A DNA stretch of 64,000 nucleotides from Lanius collurio (taxonomy: Eukaryota; Chordata; Aves; Passeriformes; Laniidae), in the NCBI GenBank assembly GCA_020086605.1, contig JACBWW010000020.1, positions 17,328,776 to 17,392,775 of the forward strand, in the 5' to 3' direction. The notes under the pieces are model-generated. The model had not been told where the DNA came from and did no database searches. It was given only the letters and a program-made list of their open reading frames with translations. Made by a program: the position numbers and the translations under genes. Numbering within the stretch: position 1 is the first letter of the stretch; the number at the start of each line of letters is the position of its first letter. Positions 1 through 9,700 of this stretch are shown in pieces.

Positions 1-879
1 TAATGGGAGCTGGGGGCAAGTCCTGTCTTTAGCTTACGTTCACTTCAGAAAGGCCGGCGTCGGGATTGCCGATCACTTTGGAAACTAGAAGGAAATCAAT
101 GTTAGAGTAGCGAATAAATGCGATTATAGCGCAGGAGCCCACGGCCTTTCGCTTACCCACGCATGGCTTTATTTTGAGCGGGACTTTCCCGTAAGAGAAC
201 TGCCCCAGCCCGGGCTCAGCCTGCCCAGCGCCACCGCAGGTCACCCTGGTGCGATGTTTGCGACCACGGCTGCCCTGCAGGTGTTATTTTGGGTTTGTCG
301 TTTTGGTTTTTGTTGTTTATTTGGGGGTTTTGTTTGGCTTTGGGTTGTGGGTTTGGTGGGTTTTTTTTTTGTTTTTTTTTTTTTTCTGCTCTAAACGTCT
401 CCCCGGGCTTTCCACTGAGGCAGCTCCTCCAGTGAACTCCGCGGAGATGCGCGCCTGAAAGCCGGCGCTTTCTCCGGGCGGGCATGGCTTTTTCTTCTGT
501 CGAGAGCTGCGGGGGTTGGGGGAGGGAAGGAAAAGAGTTGCTTTTGTCATTTAAGCCGTGAATCTCTTCTGCATAAAGGTGTTAGAGACATCTGGAAGAA
601 AAGAGGGACCAGCACCCAGTCCTGCGCTCGGCGGGCCAGGGGAGCGGCTCTGATGTTCTTTTTGAACTGCTCCACTTTCAAAAGAGGGCAATTTCGTTAC
701 ATTCTCATTTGTTACACTGTCTTGAACTAAAGGCAGACAAAGCTATACTCTGTCACCCCGAGCAGAATGAAGGGAATCAAAGGATTTTCCCTTAAAAGGA
801 CTAATTTTCTCCTTGAATTATGAAAGTAATGGCTAGGTAACAGCCTGTGCTCTGTACCCAACTGCTTAATACCTTCTAA

Positions 880-1030
880 ATCCTTCCACGTGGCTCTCCC
901 AGTCGTAGCAATTAGAGCTCATTATAGGCTCATAAGAGCTCTCATTTCGGGGATTACTTAATGGACAATGAAATTTTATCGGACAGAATTATTGAAAAAT
1001 AAAATTGTAACGAGGCCGATGTGATGTGGG
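880..1030. promoter_or_regulatory. Candidate conserved enhancer block, homeodomain sites
   Basis: The block is AT-rich without being low-complexity. It contains CAATTAG, CATTATAG, TTACTTAATGG and AATTATTG in close series, and an inverted AGAGCTC/GAGCTCT pair around the middle. Such dense mixed homeodomain cores are common in conserved noncoding elements near GSX and other ParaHox genes. Conservation could not be tested here, so this is an inference from composition. Confidence 0.3.
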
Positions 1031-1659
1031 CGCACGCCTTGCATCATTCCGCCTGGTTTGGGATGTCTTTGCTTTCAAATGACTTCTTTTCTTGCTCTAG
1101 CTTTCAGGGGTGGGTTTTTCTTAGTGATTTTTTTTCTCTCTCTCTTTTATCATTGCATTTGGTTTATTATAACAATTACAAATTGCAATTTTGATCCGAC
1201 TGTCTGCCTTCCCTTACGACAGTCCCCTCTCCAGATCCACTCTATCACTGCAGACAGCTTTTTCCACTAAGGTTTGGGGTTGTATTATTATTAATATTAT
1301 TTTCATTTTACAGAATAGCTTCTCTTAAGGGAAAACAAACAAAAAAAAGTAATTAAAAATTAAAATAAAACGCAGACATTTCTTCAAATCTTCTCCAGAT
1401 GTAGTTTGCTTTAAACGGGAAGATCTGGACCAAAAAATGCCGTGCTTGTGCACGGTAACCCTGACTAGAATCTCACCGGCCGCACCGGAGCTCAGGAGGC
1501 AGACCCCCCGGCTTTCCCCGGGGCCGCGGACCTCAGGGCCTCGGCGGCGGCGCGGGAAGCGTCGCTGGGGCTCCAGGGTCTGGAGGCTGCGAGGCCTTGG
1601 CTGAGCCCTGGGCAGCAGTGTGGGGAAAAGTAGGTGAGGTTGGAGCCGACCCGCCTAAA

Positions 1660-1850
1660 CCCTGCGAGCCCCTAATTGTTGTCACAAGACGTGGGATTAG
1701 CGCATTGCTGGAATAGCTGTCTGTTTACACTTCGGAGCCCCCGCCGGCCGGTAAACACTTTCTAATTGAATTCTAATCACATTCAAATAGCCACATAACC
1801 AGCCTCAGCTGCAATTCATAAAACTTTAATTGCTATCCATAAATCCTCAG
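1660..1850. promoter_or_regulatory. Candidate conserved enhancer block, homeodomain and E-box sites
   Basis: The block contains CTAATTG, GGATTAG, CTAATTGAATTCTAATCAC, a CAGCTG E-box and TTTAATTG within about 190 bases, about 1.75 kb upstream of the GSX2 start codon. The combination of TAATTG and CAGCTG motifs fits a neural enhancer. No expression or alignment evidence is available from sequence alone. Confidence 0.3.
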
Positions 1851-3403
1851 ATCACCGAGCGCAGAGTGTCCCTAAAAACACTGTTGCATCGTGCCTGCCC
1901 GGGGAGGTGAGGAGGGAAAGGGGAGCAGGGACATCCGGCCCCTGCTCGGGGGGGCCTGCACAACGGCACTTCCCGCAGCAGGTTGGGGTTGGGGATGGGG
2001 ACGAGGACGGGATAGCACAGCCGGGCGAGACCTGGCCTCTCTCTTTAGCAAGGCTCCAGTTGTACTGCCGAACCTCGCTGGTCCTGGGTCGAGGAAGTGC
2101 CGGCTCCATCAGAAAGCGGTTTTATTTTGCTGGGTTTAACAGCGGGAGAGTGGAGGTACGGGATGGATGGTAGGATGTCCGCGGCCCGGCCCTTGCGCAT
2201 GATAACAGCTTCTGAACACGTTTCTGCTATTGCTGCACTCCCAAGTTTCTGTTCAGCCTCTGGTAATCAGGCGTAGCCTGTGTTTTCTGCTTTAGAGCAC
2301 AATTGTCACTTCCCTTTCCCGTGTCAAGTGGGATGGGATCTGCAGTCTGTTTTAAACGCCGCTTCGCATCTGCTAAACAAGAACTCGATCGTCCTTCTAT
2401 TAATGATAAGTCTCTTCTTAAACTCCCATAAAACAGGTCATTGGAAAATCGTGTAATATGCTGCGAATACCTTGGCTTTTTAATGCACTCTGTAATGCTT
2501 CGGAGCCACCGACCGTATTTAGCTGTTTATCCAATTTTACTTTGAATGATTGCTTCAGCAAACTTGGTGGAGATCAAAGAATCCCTCCCTGACATGTTCG
2601 CTTTTCATTAGCGCTGCGCACTGCGGTCCTGGAGCGGGCGGGGAAGTTCGCTTGAAAGTTTTCCGTTTTGATACCGTTTGGCTGAGAAGTGTCCAGATAT
2701 TTGAAGGCTTTGTCCGTTGCAGTAATTGCCAATTTGGCAAGATTCACTAGAGGTGAAAAGGGCGAGGAGAAAAAAAAAAAAACAACCAACACCCAACCCA
2801 CCCTACATGCATATGTATGCGCAGACACACAAACGCGCGCCATCCCTAGTTTTATCTCTATCGCTGCATCTGTGTTTATGGCTCCTCTGATGCAGAAAGG
2901 GCCTCCCGAAGGAGTCCTGAGTACAGGGAGTGGGCCGGACGGGGGAAAGGTGTTGGCCCCAGGCCTCCGTGGGATCCACGGCCGTGTGGATGCTATTTTA
3001 CTGGGGGTATCGAACCGCTTGTTTCAGCCCATCACCTGCTCTAACCTCTCTTTCCCTTCCGGCGAGGGAAAGGAGCTTTCTCCTCGGGGAACACCCCTGA
3101 GCAGAAACTCCTTCCGATTAATTTTATCCCCTGCATCCCGGATGTGTTGACAGAGGGACATGCCTGCGAGGGCGACGTGTGACGGAGCCGCGGAGCAGCC
3201 GCCCCCTCCTCGCTTTCTGTGCTCCTATAATTTATTTGAGGCGGAGGCAAAGGAGTGAAGTCATCGGGCAACGAGCAAGCACGCACACTTTGCCCCCCTC
3301 CTCTACCCCGCTTTACACCCCCCCACCCCCCCCACCCCCCCGGCAGCCTCTCCTGCCGGCCTGGGAAGCCGGGGAGATTTAGATCTGCGAGGCTTTCAGC
3401 CAT

Positions 3404-3460
3404 CACGTGTTTAAATAGTTGATATAAAACCCCGGCGCAGGGGATCCAGGCGGGGGGACT
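3404..3460 (+). promoter_or_regulatory. GSX2: GSX2 core promoter: E-box and TATA box
   Basis: A TATAAAA element lies at 3423-3429 and a CACGTG E-box at 3404-3409. Transcription would then start near 3450-3460 and give a 5' UTR of about 150 bases. No ATG occurs between that point and the coding start at 3606. The TATA assignment is from the motif and its position. The start site is inferred from usual spacing. Confidence 0.6.
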
Positions 3461-3605
3461 TTAAGACCAGCCCTCTCCAGGGACCCTTTTGTTCAGCTCT
3501 CAAACATAAGCACCTTCTCGACTCGCCAGGACTTCAGTGGCAACTTGGCTAAGCAGGAAAAGCCCGACTTTGGGAGAGCCGGCCCCCGTCTCGCAGCCCT
3601 CCGCA

Positions 3606-4059
3606 ATGTCACGCTCCTTCTATGTCGACTCCTTAATCATCAAAGACTCCTCGAGGCCAGCTCCGTCCCTTCCTGAGCATCATCACGGCCAGGACTTCTT
3701 CATCCCTCTCAGCATGCCTTCCCCCCTCGTCATGTCGGTGTCGGGCCCGGGCTGCCCGTCCCGAAAGAGCGGTGCCTTCTGCGTCTGCCCGCTCTGTGTC
3801 ACCTCGCACCTGCACTCTTCCCGCGGCGGCGGCGCTGGTGGGGCCATCCCTCTGCTCAAGAGCCAGTTCCCCACCGCCGCAGGCGAGGCCCAGTGCTGCT
3901 CGCGGACCGGCCACGTTCACCACCCGCCTCAGCACCCTCCGCCCGCCGCCTCAGTGCCCGCCGCCGCCGCCCTGGGACACCCTGCGCATCACCCACCTGC
4001 CTGCGCCGCCACCACCTACAGCGTCAGCGACCCTCGGAGGTTTCACTGCCTCGGCATGG
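3606..4059 (+). CDS. GSX2: GSX2 coding exon 1
   Basis: The exon encodes residues 1-151 plus the first base of codon 152. The donor reads ATGG|GTAGGAG, giving phase 1. The border falls directly after the conserved HCLGMG motif, where other vertebrate GSX genes also split. Confidence 0.95.
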
Positions 4060-4595
4060 GTAGGAGCCCTGCGGTCGTAGGGGAAGGGGGGCAGCGGGAG
4101 AAGGGGTGCCCCCAAGGGAGAGCGGCTGCCCCGGGTCGGAAAGCTGCTGGGGAATGTCTTCTCTCTCTCTCTCTCCCTCTCTCTCCCTCTCCCTTTCCCC
4201 TCCCTCCCCCACTTTCCCCTGTCCCGCTGAAGTTCGCATTTCTCTCCCGTCCAGGAGGGTCCGAATCCAGCCAAATTCAAAATGGGAAACGGATGAGGAC
4301 TGCTTTTACCAGCACCCAGCTCTTGGAGCTGGAGAGGGAATTCTCCTCCAACATGTACCTGTCCCGGCTGCGGAGGATCGAGATAGCCACATACTTGAAC
4401 CTATCCGAGAAGCAAGTGAAAATCTGGTTCCAAAACAGGAGAGTGAAGCACAAGAAAGAAGGCAAAGGCACCCAGCGAAACTCGCACGGGGGCTGCAAGT
4501 GCAGCACCAGCCAGGGGCATTACCCCCGGTCGGAGGATGAAGAGTCTCTATCCCCTTCATCGGCTACAGAGGATAAAGAGATCTCCCCGTTATGA
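3606..4595 (+). CDS. GSX2: GSX2, GS homeobox 2 transcription factor (two exons, complete)
   Basis: The CDS joins 3606-4059 to 4255-4595 and gives 264 residues. GSX2 is a nuclear ParaHox homeodomain protein that patterns the ventral telencephalon and intermediate neural progenitors. It opens with [14 protein letters not shown], the diagnostic GSX N-terminal motif. A Cys-containing conserved stretch follows (about residues 50-68, ending [12 protein letters not shown]), then a Pro/His/Ala-rich linker (about 100-135) and the [10 protein letters not shown] motif just before the exon border. The homeodomain is residues 162-221 (4284-4463), with WFQNRR in helix 3 at 209-214. The C terminus is acidic and Ser-rich and ends in DKEISPL, as in the mammalian protein. 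The start is the first ATG after the TATA box and has G at -3. The frame stays open upstream to 3537 but without an ATG. The protein is about 40 residues shorter than human GSX2 because the linker is short. Confidence 0.97.
   Translation: MSRSFYVDSLIIKDSSRPAPSLPEHHHGQDFFIPLSMPSPLVMSVSGPGCPSRKSGAFCVCPLCVTSHLHSSRGGGAGGAIPLLKSQFPTAAGEAQCCSRTGHVHHPPQHPPPAASVPAAAALGHPAHHPPACAATTYSVSDPRRFHCLGMGRSPAVVGEGGQREKGCPQGRAAAPGRKAAGECLLSLSLPLSPSPFPLPPPLSPVPLKFAFLSRPGGSESSQIQNGKRMRTAFTSTQLLELEREFSSNMYLSRLRRIEIATYLNLSEKQVKIWFQNRRVKHKKEGKGTQRNSHGGCKCSTSQGHYPRSEDEESLSPSSATEDKEISPL
4060..4254 (+). other. GSX2: GSX2 intron, 195 bases with long CT tract
   Basis: The intron starts GTAGGAG and ends in CCCGTCCAG. 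A nearly uninterrupted pyrimidine tract, mostly CT and CCT repeats, covers 4157-4210. It may serve as an extended polypyrimidine tract. Confidence 0.9.
4255..4595 (+). CDS. GSX2: GSX2 coding exon 2 (homeodomain)
   Basis: The exon completes codon 152 as Gly and encodes the whole homeodomain and C-terminal tail. The TGA stop is at 4593-4595. Homeodomain position 50 is Gln, as expected for the Antennapedia-like class that reads TAATTG/TAATTA sites. Confidence 0.95.
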
Positions 4596-5365
4596 GCCCT
4601 GCTGGGAGCTCCGCTCCCGCCGCCGGGTCCCAGCCCGGAGCGAGGTGACGGCGCGGCTGCTTACCTGGCACCGCTGCCCACGGCCGGCGGCCGGCTAACC
4701 TGCAGCGGGCTGGCCCTCGCCGCCGAGGAGGCTGATTGTCATCCATTCGCAGTAATAGAAAGATATATACATATATATATATAAATATATTTTCGGAATG
4801 TAAATGTTTTAGTCGTGGGAGTTAAACTGAAACGTTATTTATGTAACCCCGAGAGAGGGCACCTGCTCTTGCTAAAATGTGACACGGGACAGGGCTCGCA
4901 TGGTCCAGGGTGCCTTCCTCTATATCCCCACAGGCAATTTAAAGGAAAAAAACCAAACGCGTTTCAAACCGAAAGGCGAGACATAACAAAAACTGAAAAG
5001 CAAGCTAAAACCTGTAGACAACCTTCTGGACGGACTTCTTAACAAAAATAAGAAAAAAACATAAAGATCGGCCGTTTGGGTGTGGGACGGCTGTTTTTCT
5101 GTGAATAGTTTTATATAAAAAATATATTTATATTTATTTAAATAAATGAGATCAGACGAGAATTTAATTTCTTTTCTTCTTCCTCCCCCCCACCCCAACT
5201 CCCCCTTCCTCCCACCAAGTGCCAGCCCAGTCGCAGCAGAGAAGGTGGGCTGACGGGGCAAGGTGCTTTTCTTGCAGTCCTTGTCCTTCGTACGGTGGAA
5301 ACATCGCTGTGTACGTGTCATATCTCCATAAAGAGTAAAAATAAAAGCCATCGGCTACTAACACG
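4596..5365 (+). other. GSX2: GSX2 3' UTR with two poly(A) signals
   Basis: The 3' UTR begins GC-rich and becomes AT-rich, with an AT dinucleotide tract at 4763-4794. Canonical AATAAA signals are at 5141-5146 and 5340-5345, so the transcript probably ends near 5165 or 5365. Which one is used cannot be decided from sequence. Confidence 0.6.
4763..4794. repeat. AT dinucleotide microsatellite in the GSX2 3' UTR
   Basis: A run of alternating A and T, interrupted once by C and once by AA, sits about 170 bases after the GSX2 stop codon. Confidence 0.8.
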
Positions 5366-8300
5366 AACATATTTTCTGTTCCCCTGTGGCTTGGGACGGC
5401 TGCGGGGCGGACAAGGTGGGGACTCCACTCCGGCCTTAATGCAAATACGGCCGGTCTTCTGAGTCCAGCAGCCTTGTGTTCCTTCTCAGCCGGAGCCAGC
5501 GCACGCCCTCCCGGCGACTGACAGCTTTCTCCCGTCTGCTGGCCCGGCGGCACCGCGCTGGGGGCACGCGGCTGCCGCTGGCCCAGGGCCGCCGATCACG
5601 GCACGGGGCCGCGGCGAAGGACTGTGCGCCGAGATCCCGCACACAGCCCCCCGCCCCGCCGGCCCGGTAGCCCCGGCTCTTCCCTCACCGAGGGGGCTGG
5701 CTGCACACGTCGACCCTTAACCAGGCTGAAACTCCGCTTAAGTTATTATACGGGTTGATGTTAAGCAGAGATCAGGGATTTTTTTTTTTTTTTCCCTCAG
5801 GACCCGGAACAGCATTTGCTCTTTTCGGAGTTGATTTCATTAGGCACCTTGACCAGGCTTAGGGAGAATATCTGAGTGCAAACCCGTTAGGCTGAGACAC
5901 GGTTGAAGTGCTCTGTAATTCGCGTTGGGCAGCTCCCGGCCACGGGTCCCATCCTGCCTCTGCCTCGGGCAGCCCATCCTCAGCTCCTAGCAGGAGAGTT
6001 ACAGGGGCTGGTGCAGAGGGGGCTGGACCTGTAGCTGATCAGTCCCAAATGAGCCCCTTTATAACTTTTTTCCTAGTTCCTGCAGTACTGGCAGACACAA
6101 GTCTATATATATACCAAGCAATATAAGCGAATCAGAAGTGCCTTTTGCACATTATGTTATTTCTCTCACTTTTTCCTCCCACTAATCCAATATACACTTT
6201 TGACTTCAACCTCCAAAACTGTACCGAAACATTTTCCATAAATATTTCCCTCAACAATCTCTCTATTTCTCGTGTTTGCTCCCTAACTTTGGAGTTTCAG
6301 CTCAGAGGTACATCTCCAATTTGATTTGCCAGCAAGCACCCTGGATGCTGAAGAGAGAGGCAGCCCCAGCACAGTGACACTTGCACTGCTTGCCTGTCTT
6401 GAAGGAGAGGCCAGGTGCAGGGGCAGGGCTGGGGGAGGATGGAGAGAGCCTGGTGTGGGCACTGCCCCACAGCCGGGACCAGCCTCCAGGCCTGGGACAG
6501 AGGTAGGGTCAGCACACCCACCTCTAACAGGAAGGGAAAGGCAGAACCGAAGTTTCTAGCCTAGACCTGGAAAACAAATACAGAACCCCACTGATCGAAA
6601 TCACTACCATTTCACTGCCTGAGCTGACTACAGAGGCCAGCAGCCTACATGCCAGCTGAGTGGCTGGGGATGTTTACCCAAGGGGCATTCCTCTCATTTG
6701 CCAGGCTGGGGAGACCAAAGAGCCAAAGGCTTGAGGTCTTTGTGACTCCTTCCCAGGGGGACCTCATGGAGGGTCTGGCTAAGGGGGTTGTCTCCTCTTC
6801 CCCTAAAATCTGCTGAAGTGGAATCTGGAAACTATTGATTCTCTGTTTCAGTTCACCCGTGTCTAACGTGCTTCTGTATTCACAGTGGGGCTTTTCCATC
6901 CTTGAAGCTCTGGGAGCAGGCGTTAGTTCCACAGAAAGTACTGCCCACCCTCTCAGCAATGTCATCCCATACTGTAACAGGAGGGAGTCAACAGGCCTGC
7001 AGCAGCCTGGGAAAGCAAAGTTTTGCTGGGTGAGAAAAAGCATCAGTCTCTGAAATCTAAGACTGAAAAACTCAAAGGTATTTTAAAACTTCAAAGATAC
7101 ACTTGATAGAGTGTATCTGTTCTCAGTGTAACTCTGGAGAAACATGCCCCTCAGTGAAAAAATTGTTATTTATGTCTGTTTCTAGAAGATAAAGAGTAAG
7201 GTTTCTCTTCATTGCAGTATTAAGCAATTCCTTAAAAATAATAAGATAATGAAGTTAGTTGATCTTTCTTATAGTAATCAAAGCTTGCGTGTATCTTTCA
7301 AGGTTGAGAGGTAATTGTGGTTTATCATCATCATCATCATCACATACAAACTGTCATTGAGACAGTTAACACAATATTTCATATTATTTCAAAGCAAATA
7401 TTTTGTGTAAAAAACTTTGGAAAAGAGGAATAATGCAATAATTTGTCCCAACATATCTCAAAAAGCTGATACTTCCAGCTCAAACTGAACCTCACACTGA
7501 GTAGTCAAAGCTGGTGTGACAGGAACACCACTGCAAGTTGAACGTACCCTAATTTGCAGGAAATGTGTTGCAGAGTTTCCATGTCCAGCATTCAACATTT
7601 TGAAATTTAGGTAAATTTACATTAAAATGTCTTAGGTTTTTCCTCTCCCTCCCATTCCCCCCCGCCTTCTTCATTCTATCCTTTCTTTTTCCTCCCACAA
7701 AATGTGAAGTGCAATTTTTTTCCCCTCACTCATCCAGTGCCTAGGACACACAGCGTTCAGCTCCTGATGGAGCTCATCCTGGCATAACTTGGTGGCAGAG
7801 GAGTTGCCTGTGTCCTGGGTGGATTTCAGGTATGGGATAGCCCCTCATGCTCCTCCAGCTTACTCAGGTCCCCCCAGCAGCTGCTGTGCTGGAACCCCCA
7901 CAGGCAAGGAACCACAAGGGGAAGGTCACACACCTAAAGCCTGAGCGTTTGCTCAAGAGATGCAAGACATGTTTGTGTGAGTGACCCTGTTAGTGACCTT
8001 TTGTATCCTGTTGGGTTAGCATCTCTCCAGAAAAGCTTTCCCCTTGAGATATTTATTTACTTACTGTAATTCCATTTACTCTTTTCAATTAAAAAAAAAA
8101 GATCAGAAGAACAAAACATCCATCCTGAGGAGTTTCCCTGACCTTGGTCTGCATGGCTGAGACCAGACTTGTGGCACCGACTTCTCTGGTCATGGGGTTG
8201 AACCTGCTCCCATGCCCTGGTCAGATGCATTAGCCCACAGGCAGCACTGGCCATGGGCTGCTGGAACTTTGCAGTGCAAAAGACACACACTCCCTCAGCT

Positions 8301-8740
8301 GCTCTTTTGAGCCATGCCCTGAAGTCTCCACAGGTGCTGCTGAAACCTTTCCCTACTGTCTGAGCTCTTGTCACAATGTCCATTGCCAGTGTCTCACACT
8401 TCACCCTAGATGTGGGGAAGTGGAGGCCCTTGGGTCAGCTCCTTGCTTCCACCCGTGGTGTAGTTGGGACGCTGTGGCAGGTACTCCCCAGAGATTCCCA
8501 GACTGAAGAGCTCAGTCTTCTGGCCGGCTGCACATCCTCCCTGGGGTAGATGGGGCAGCCTAGGCCTCATCTGTCAGGCCCCAAGTACTCATGGAGAGAA
8601 GGGCTCACAGTGCAGGGATCCAGGCCAGGGGACTGCAGGAAACTCTCTTTCCTCAGTACCTCCGGTTTGGAGCTGGGGCAGAGAGAGGACAGGCTATCTA
8701 ATCCGGCTGCATTCACCTCTACTTTGTCCTAACTTCCTAC
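5366..8740. other. Intergenic DNA downstream of GSX2
   Basis: No gene is recognised. A CpG-rich shoulder continues to about 5700. An AT-richer block at about 5710-5900 with a poly-T run at 5779-5792 follows, and the rest is ordinary intergenic sequence. An (ATC)6 microsatellite lies at 7324-7342. Confidence 0.6.
7324..7342. repeat. (ATC)6 microsatellite
   Basis: Six perfect ATC units plus one base occur in otherwise non-repetitive AT-rich DNA. Confidence 0.9.
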
Positions 8741-9700
8741 TCCCGCCCCTCCCGCTCACCTAACCCCCCACGGGACACGGTCTCGGATGCGGCTCCCCAG
8801 TGCCTGGTTCTGCCCTTGCGGGCAAGGACAGCCGAATCGGCGGCAGCGCTGCTCGGAGGCTCAGCTGCTGCGCGGGGCTCTTTTTCCATCTTGCACGGTT
8901 CAGTCGACGGCTCAGCCGCAGGGCAAGGCCACTGCCAGAAAGGATCAGGCCCATTTGGGAGCTTTTGTGGTGACCATGGGGATGAGATGGCTAGGAAGGG
9001 GTGAGTCCTATTACCACCGCTCCGGGACCTCGGCGAGCGTTCTGACACCAGCTCGGAGGACGCGAGCAGGGCGGGGAGCACTCCCATTCTGGATCCGAAG
9101 CCTTAAAATGACCGCATGCAGTCCTTCGGGAAAGAAATCCGGCCAAAAACCCTTTTTTTTTTTCTTCCACTATTGCTGCTGCGAAAGTTTTGGCAGCTGC
9201 TCGAAAAGCATGCTAAGTAAGAGTACAGGAAGCACACCCCGCAGCCTCCGCGCACCTTCGTCGGCTTAACGGGGTCTCGGTCTGGGCGAGAAATCCCTGG
9301 GAAGGTTGGCAGCCCTGGCCCGGGGTTCCTGGTGGGACCGCGGCCCTGAGAAGGCGCCCTGGCTCCACCGGGACCCCGTCGCTGACAGAAAGCCCTGCGC
9401 CCGGCAGCTGCCGGGGAGTCCCGCATGACAGCGGAATAACAAACAGCCCGAACCCACTGTGCCACTCGGAAAACCTCGGGGCGTGTGTCCGCGCTGCAGC
9501 GCGCTCAGCCTCGCCGTGAAAGGGCCGATTTCACGCAGGATCTGCTCCGCGCCCCTCTCCGCCCCCCTGCGCGCCTCCCAGCCGGCCCCGCTCAGGGCGA
9601 TGCGCCGGCCCCGGCCCCTCCACGCCTCCCCCCTGCCCCGACCCCAGCCGGCGTGTCCGGGGGGATTTAAGCTCTTGGAAGCGAACCCAAAGAGATCGGA
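8740..9700. promoter_or_regulatory. CpG-rich island about 4 kb downstream of GSX2
   Basis: CpG density is high throughout, strongest at 9260-9660. The open frames on both strands look like chance GC-rich frames with no recognisable domain. The island could be an orphan CpG island belonging to a GSX2 enhancer hub, or the promoter of an unannotated noncoding transcript. Confidence 0.5.

Larger units (their letters stand above)
1..3100. other. GSX2 upstream intergenic DNA with candidate enhancers
   Basis: I see no gene here. The open frames are short and low-complexity. The stretch alternates CpG-containing blocks (about 1-260, 1480-1630 and 1880-2180) with AT-rich blocks that carry many TAAT/ATTA homeodomain cores (about 880-1030, 1660-1850 and 2380-2560). 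A G/T-only tract with long T runs lies at about 283-390. This mixture is typical of DNA flanking developmental homeobox genes. Enhancer function is inferred only. Confidence 0.5.
3100..4740. promoter_or_regulatory. CpG-rich island over the GSX2 promoter and coding exons
   Basis: GC and CpG content rise sharply from about 3100, cover both coding exons and fall again at the AT-rich 3' UTR near 4740. CpG islands spanning an entire small homeobox gene are typical of Polycomb-regulated developmental genes. The boundaries are by eye. Confidence 0.7.

Noticed and set aside
3537..3605. In-frame upstream extension of GSX2 adding 23 residues
   Set aside because: The codon at 3537 is GTG, no ATG occurs upstream in frame, and the conserved GSX N terminus starts exactly at the ATG at 3606.
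3633..4280. Open frames on the minus strand over GSX2
   Set aside because: They are shadows of the GC-rich coding exon and intron, with low-complexity products and no domain.
7324..7342. ATC repeat as a CRISPR-like array
   Set aside because: It is a simple trinucleotide microsatellite without spacers in a vertebrate genome.
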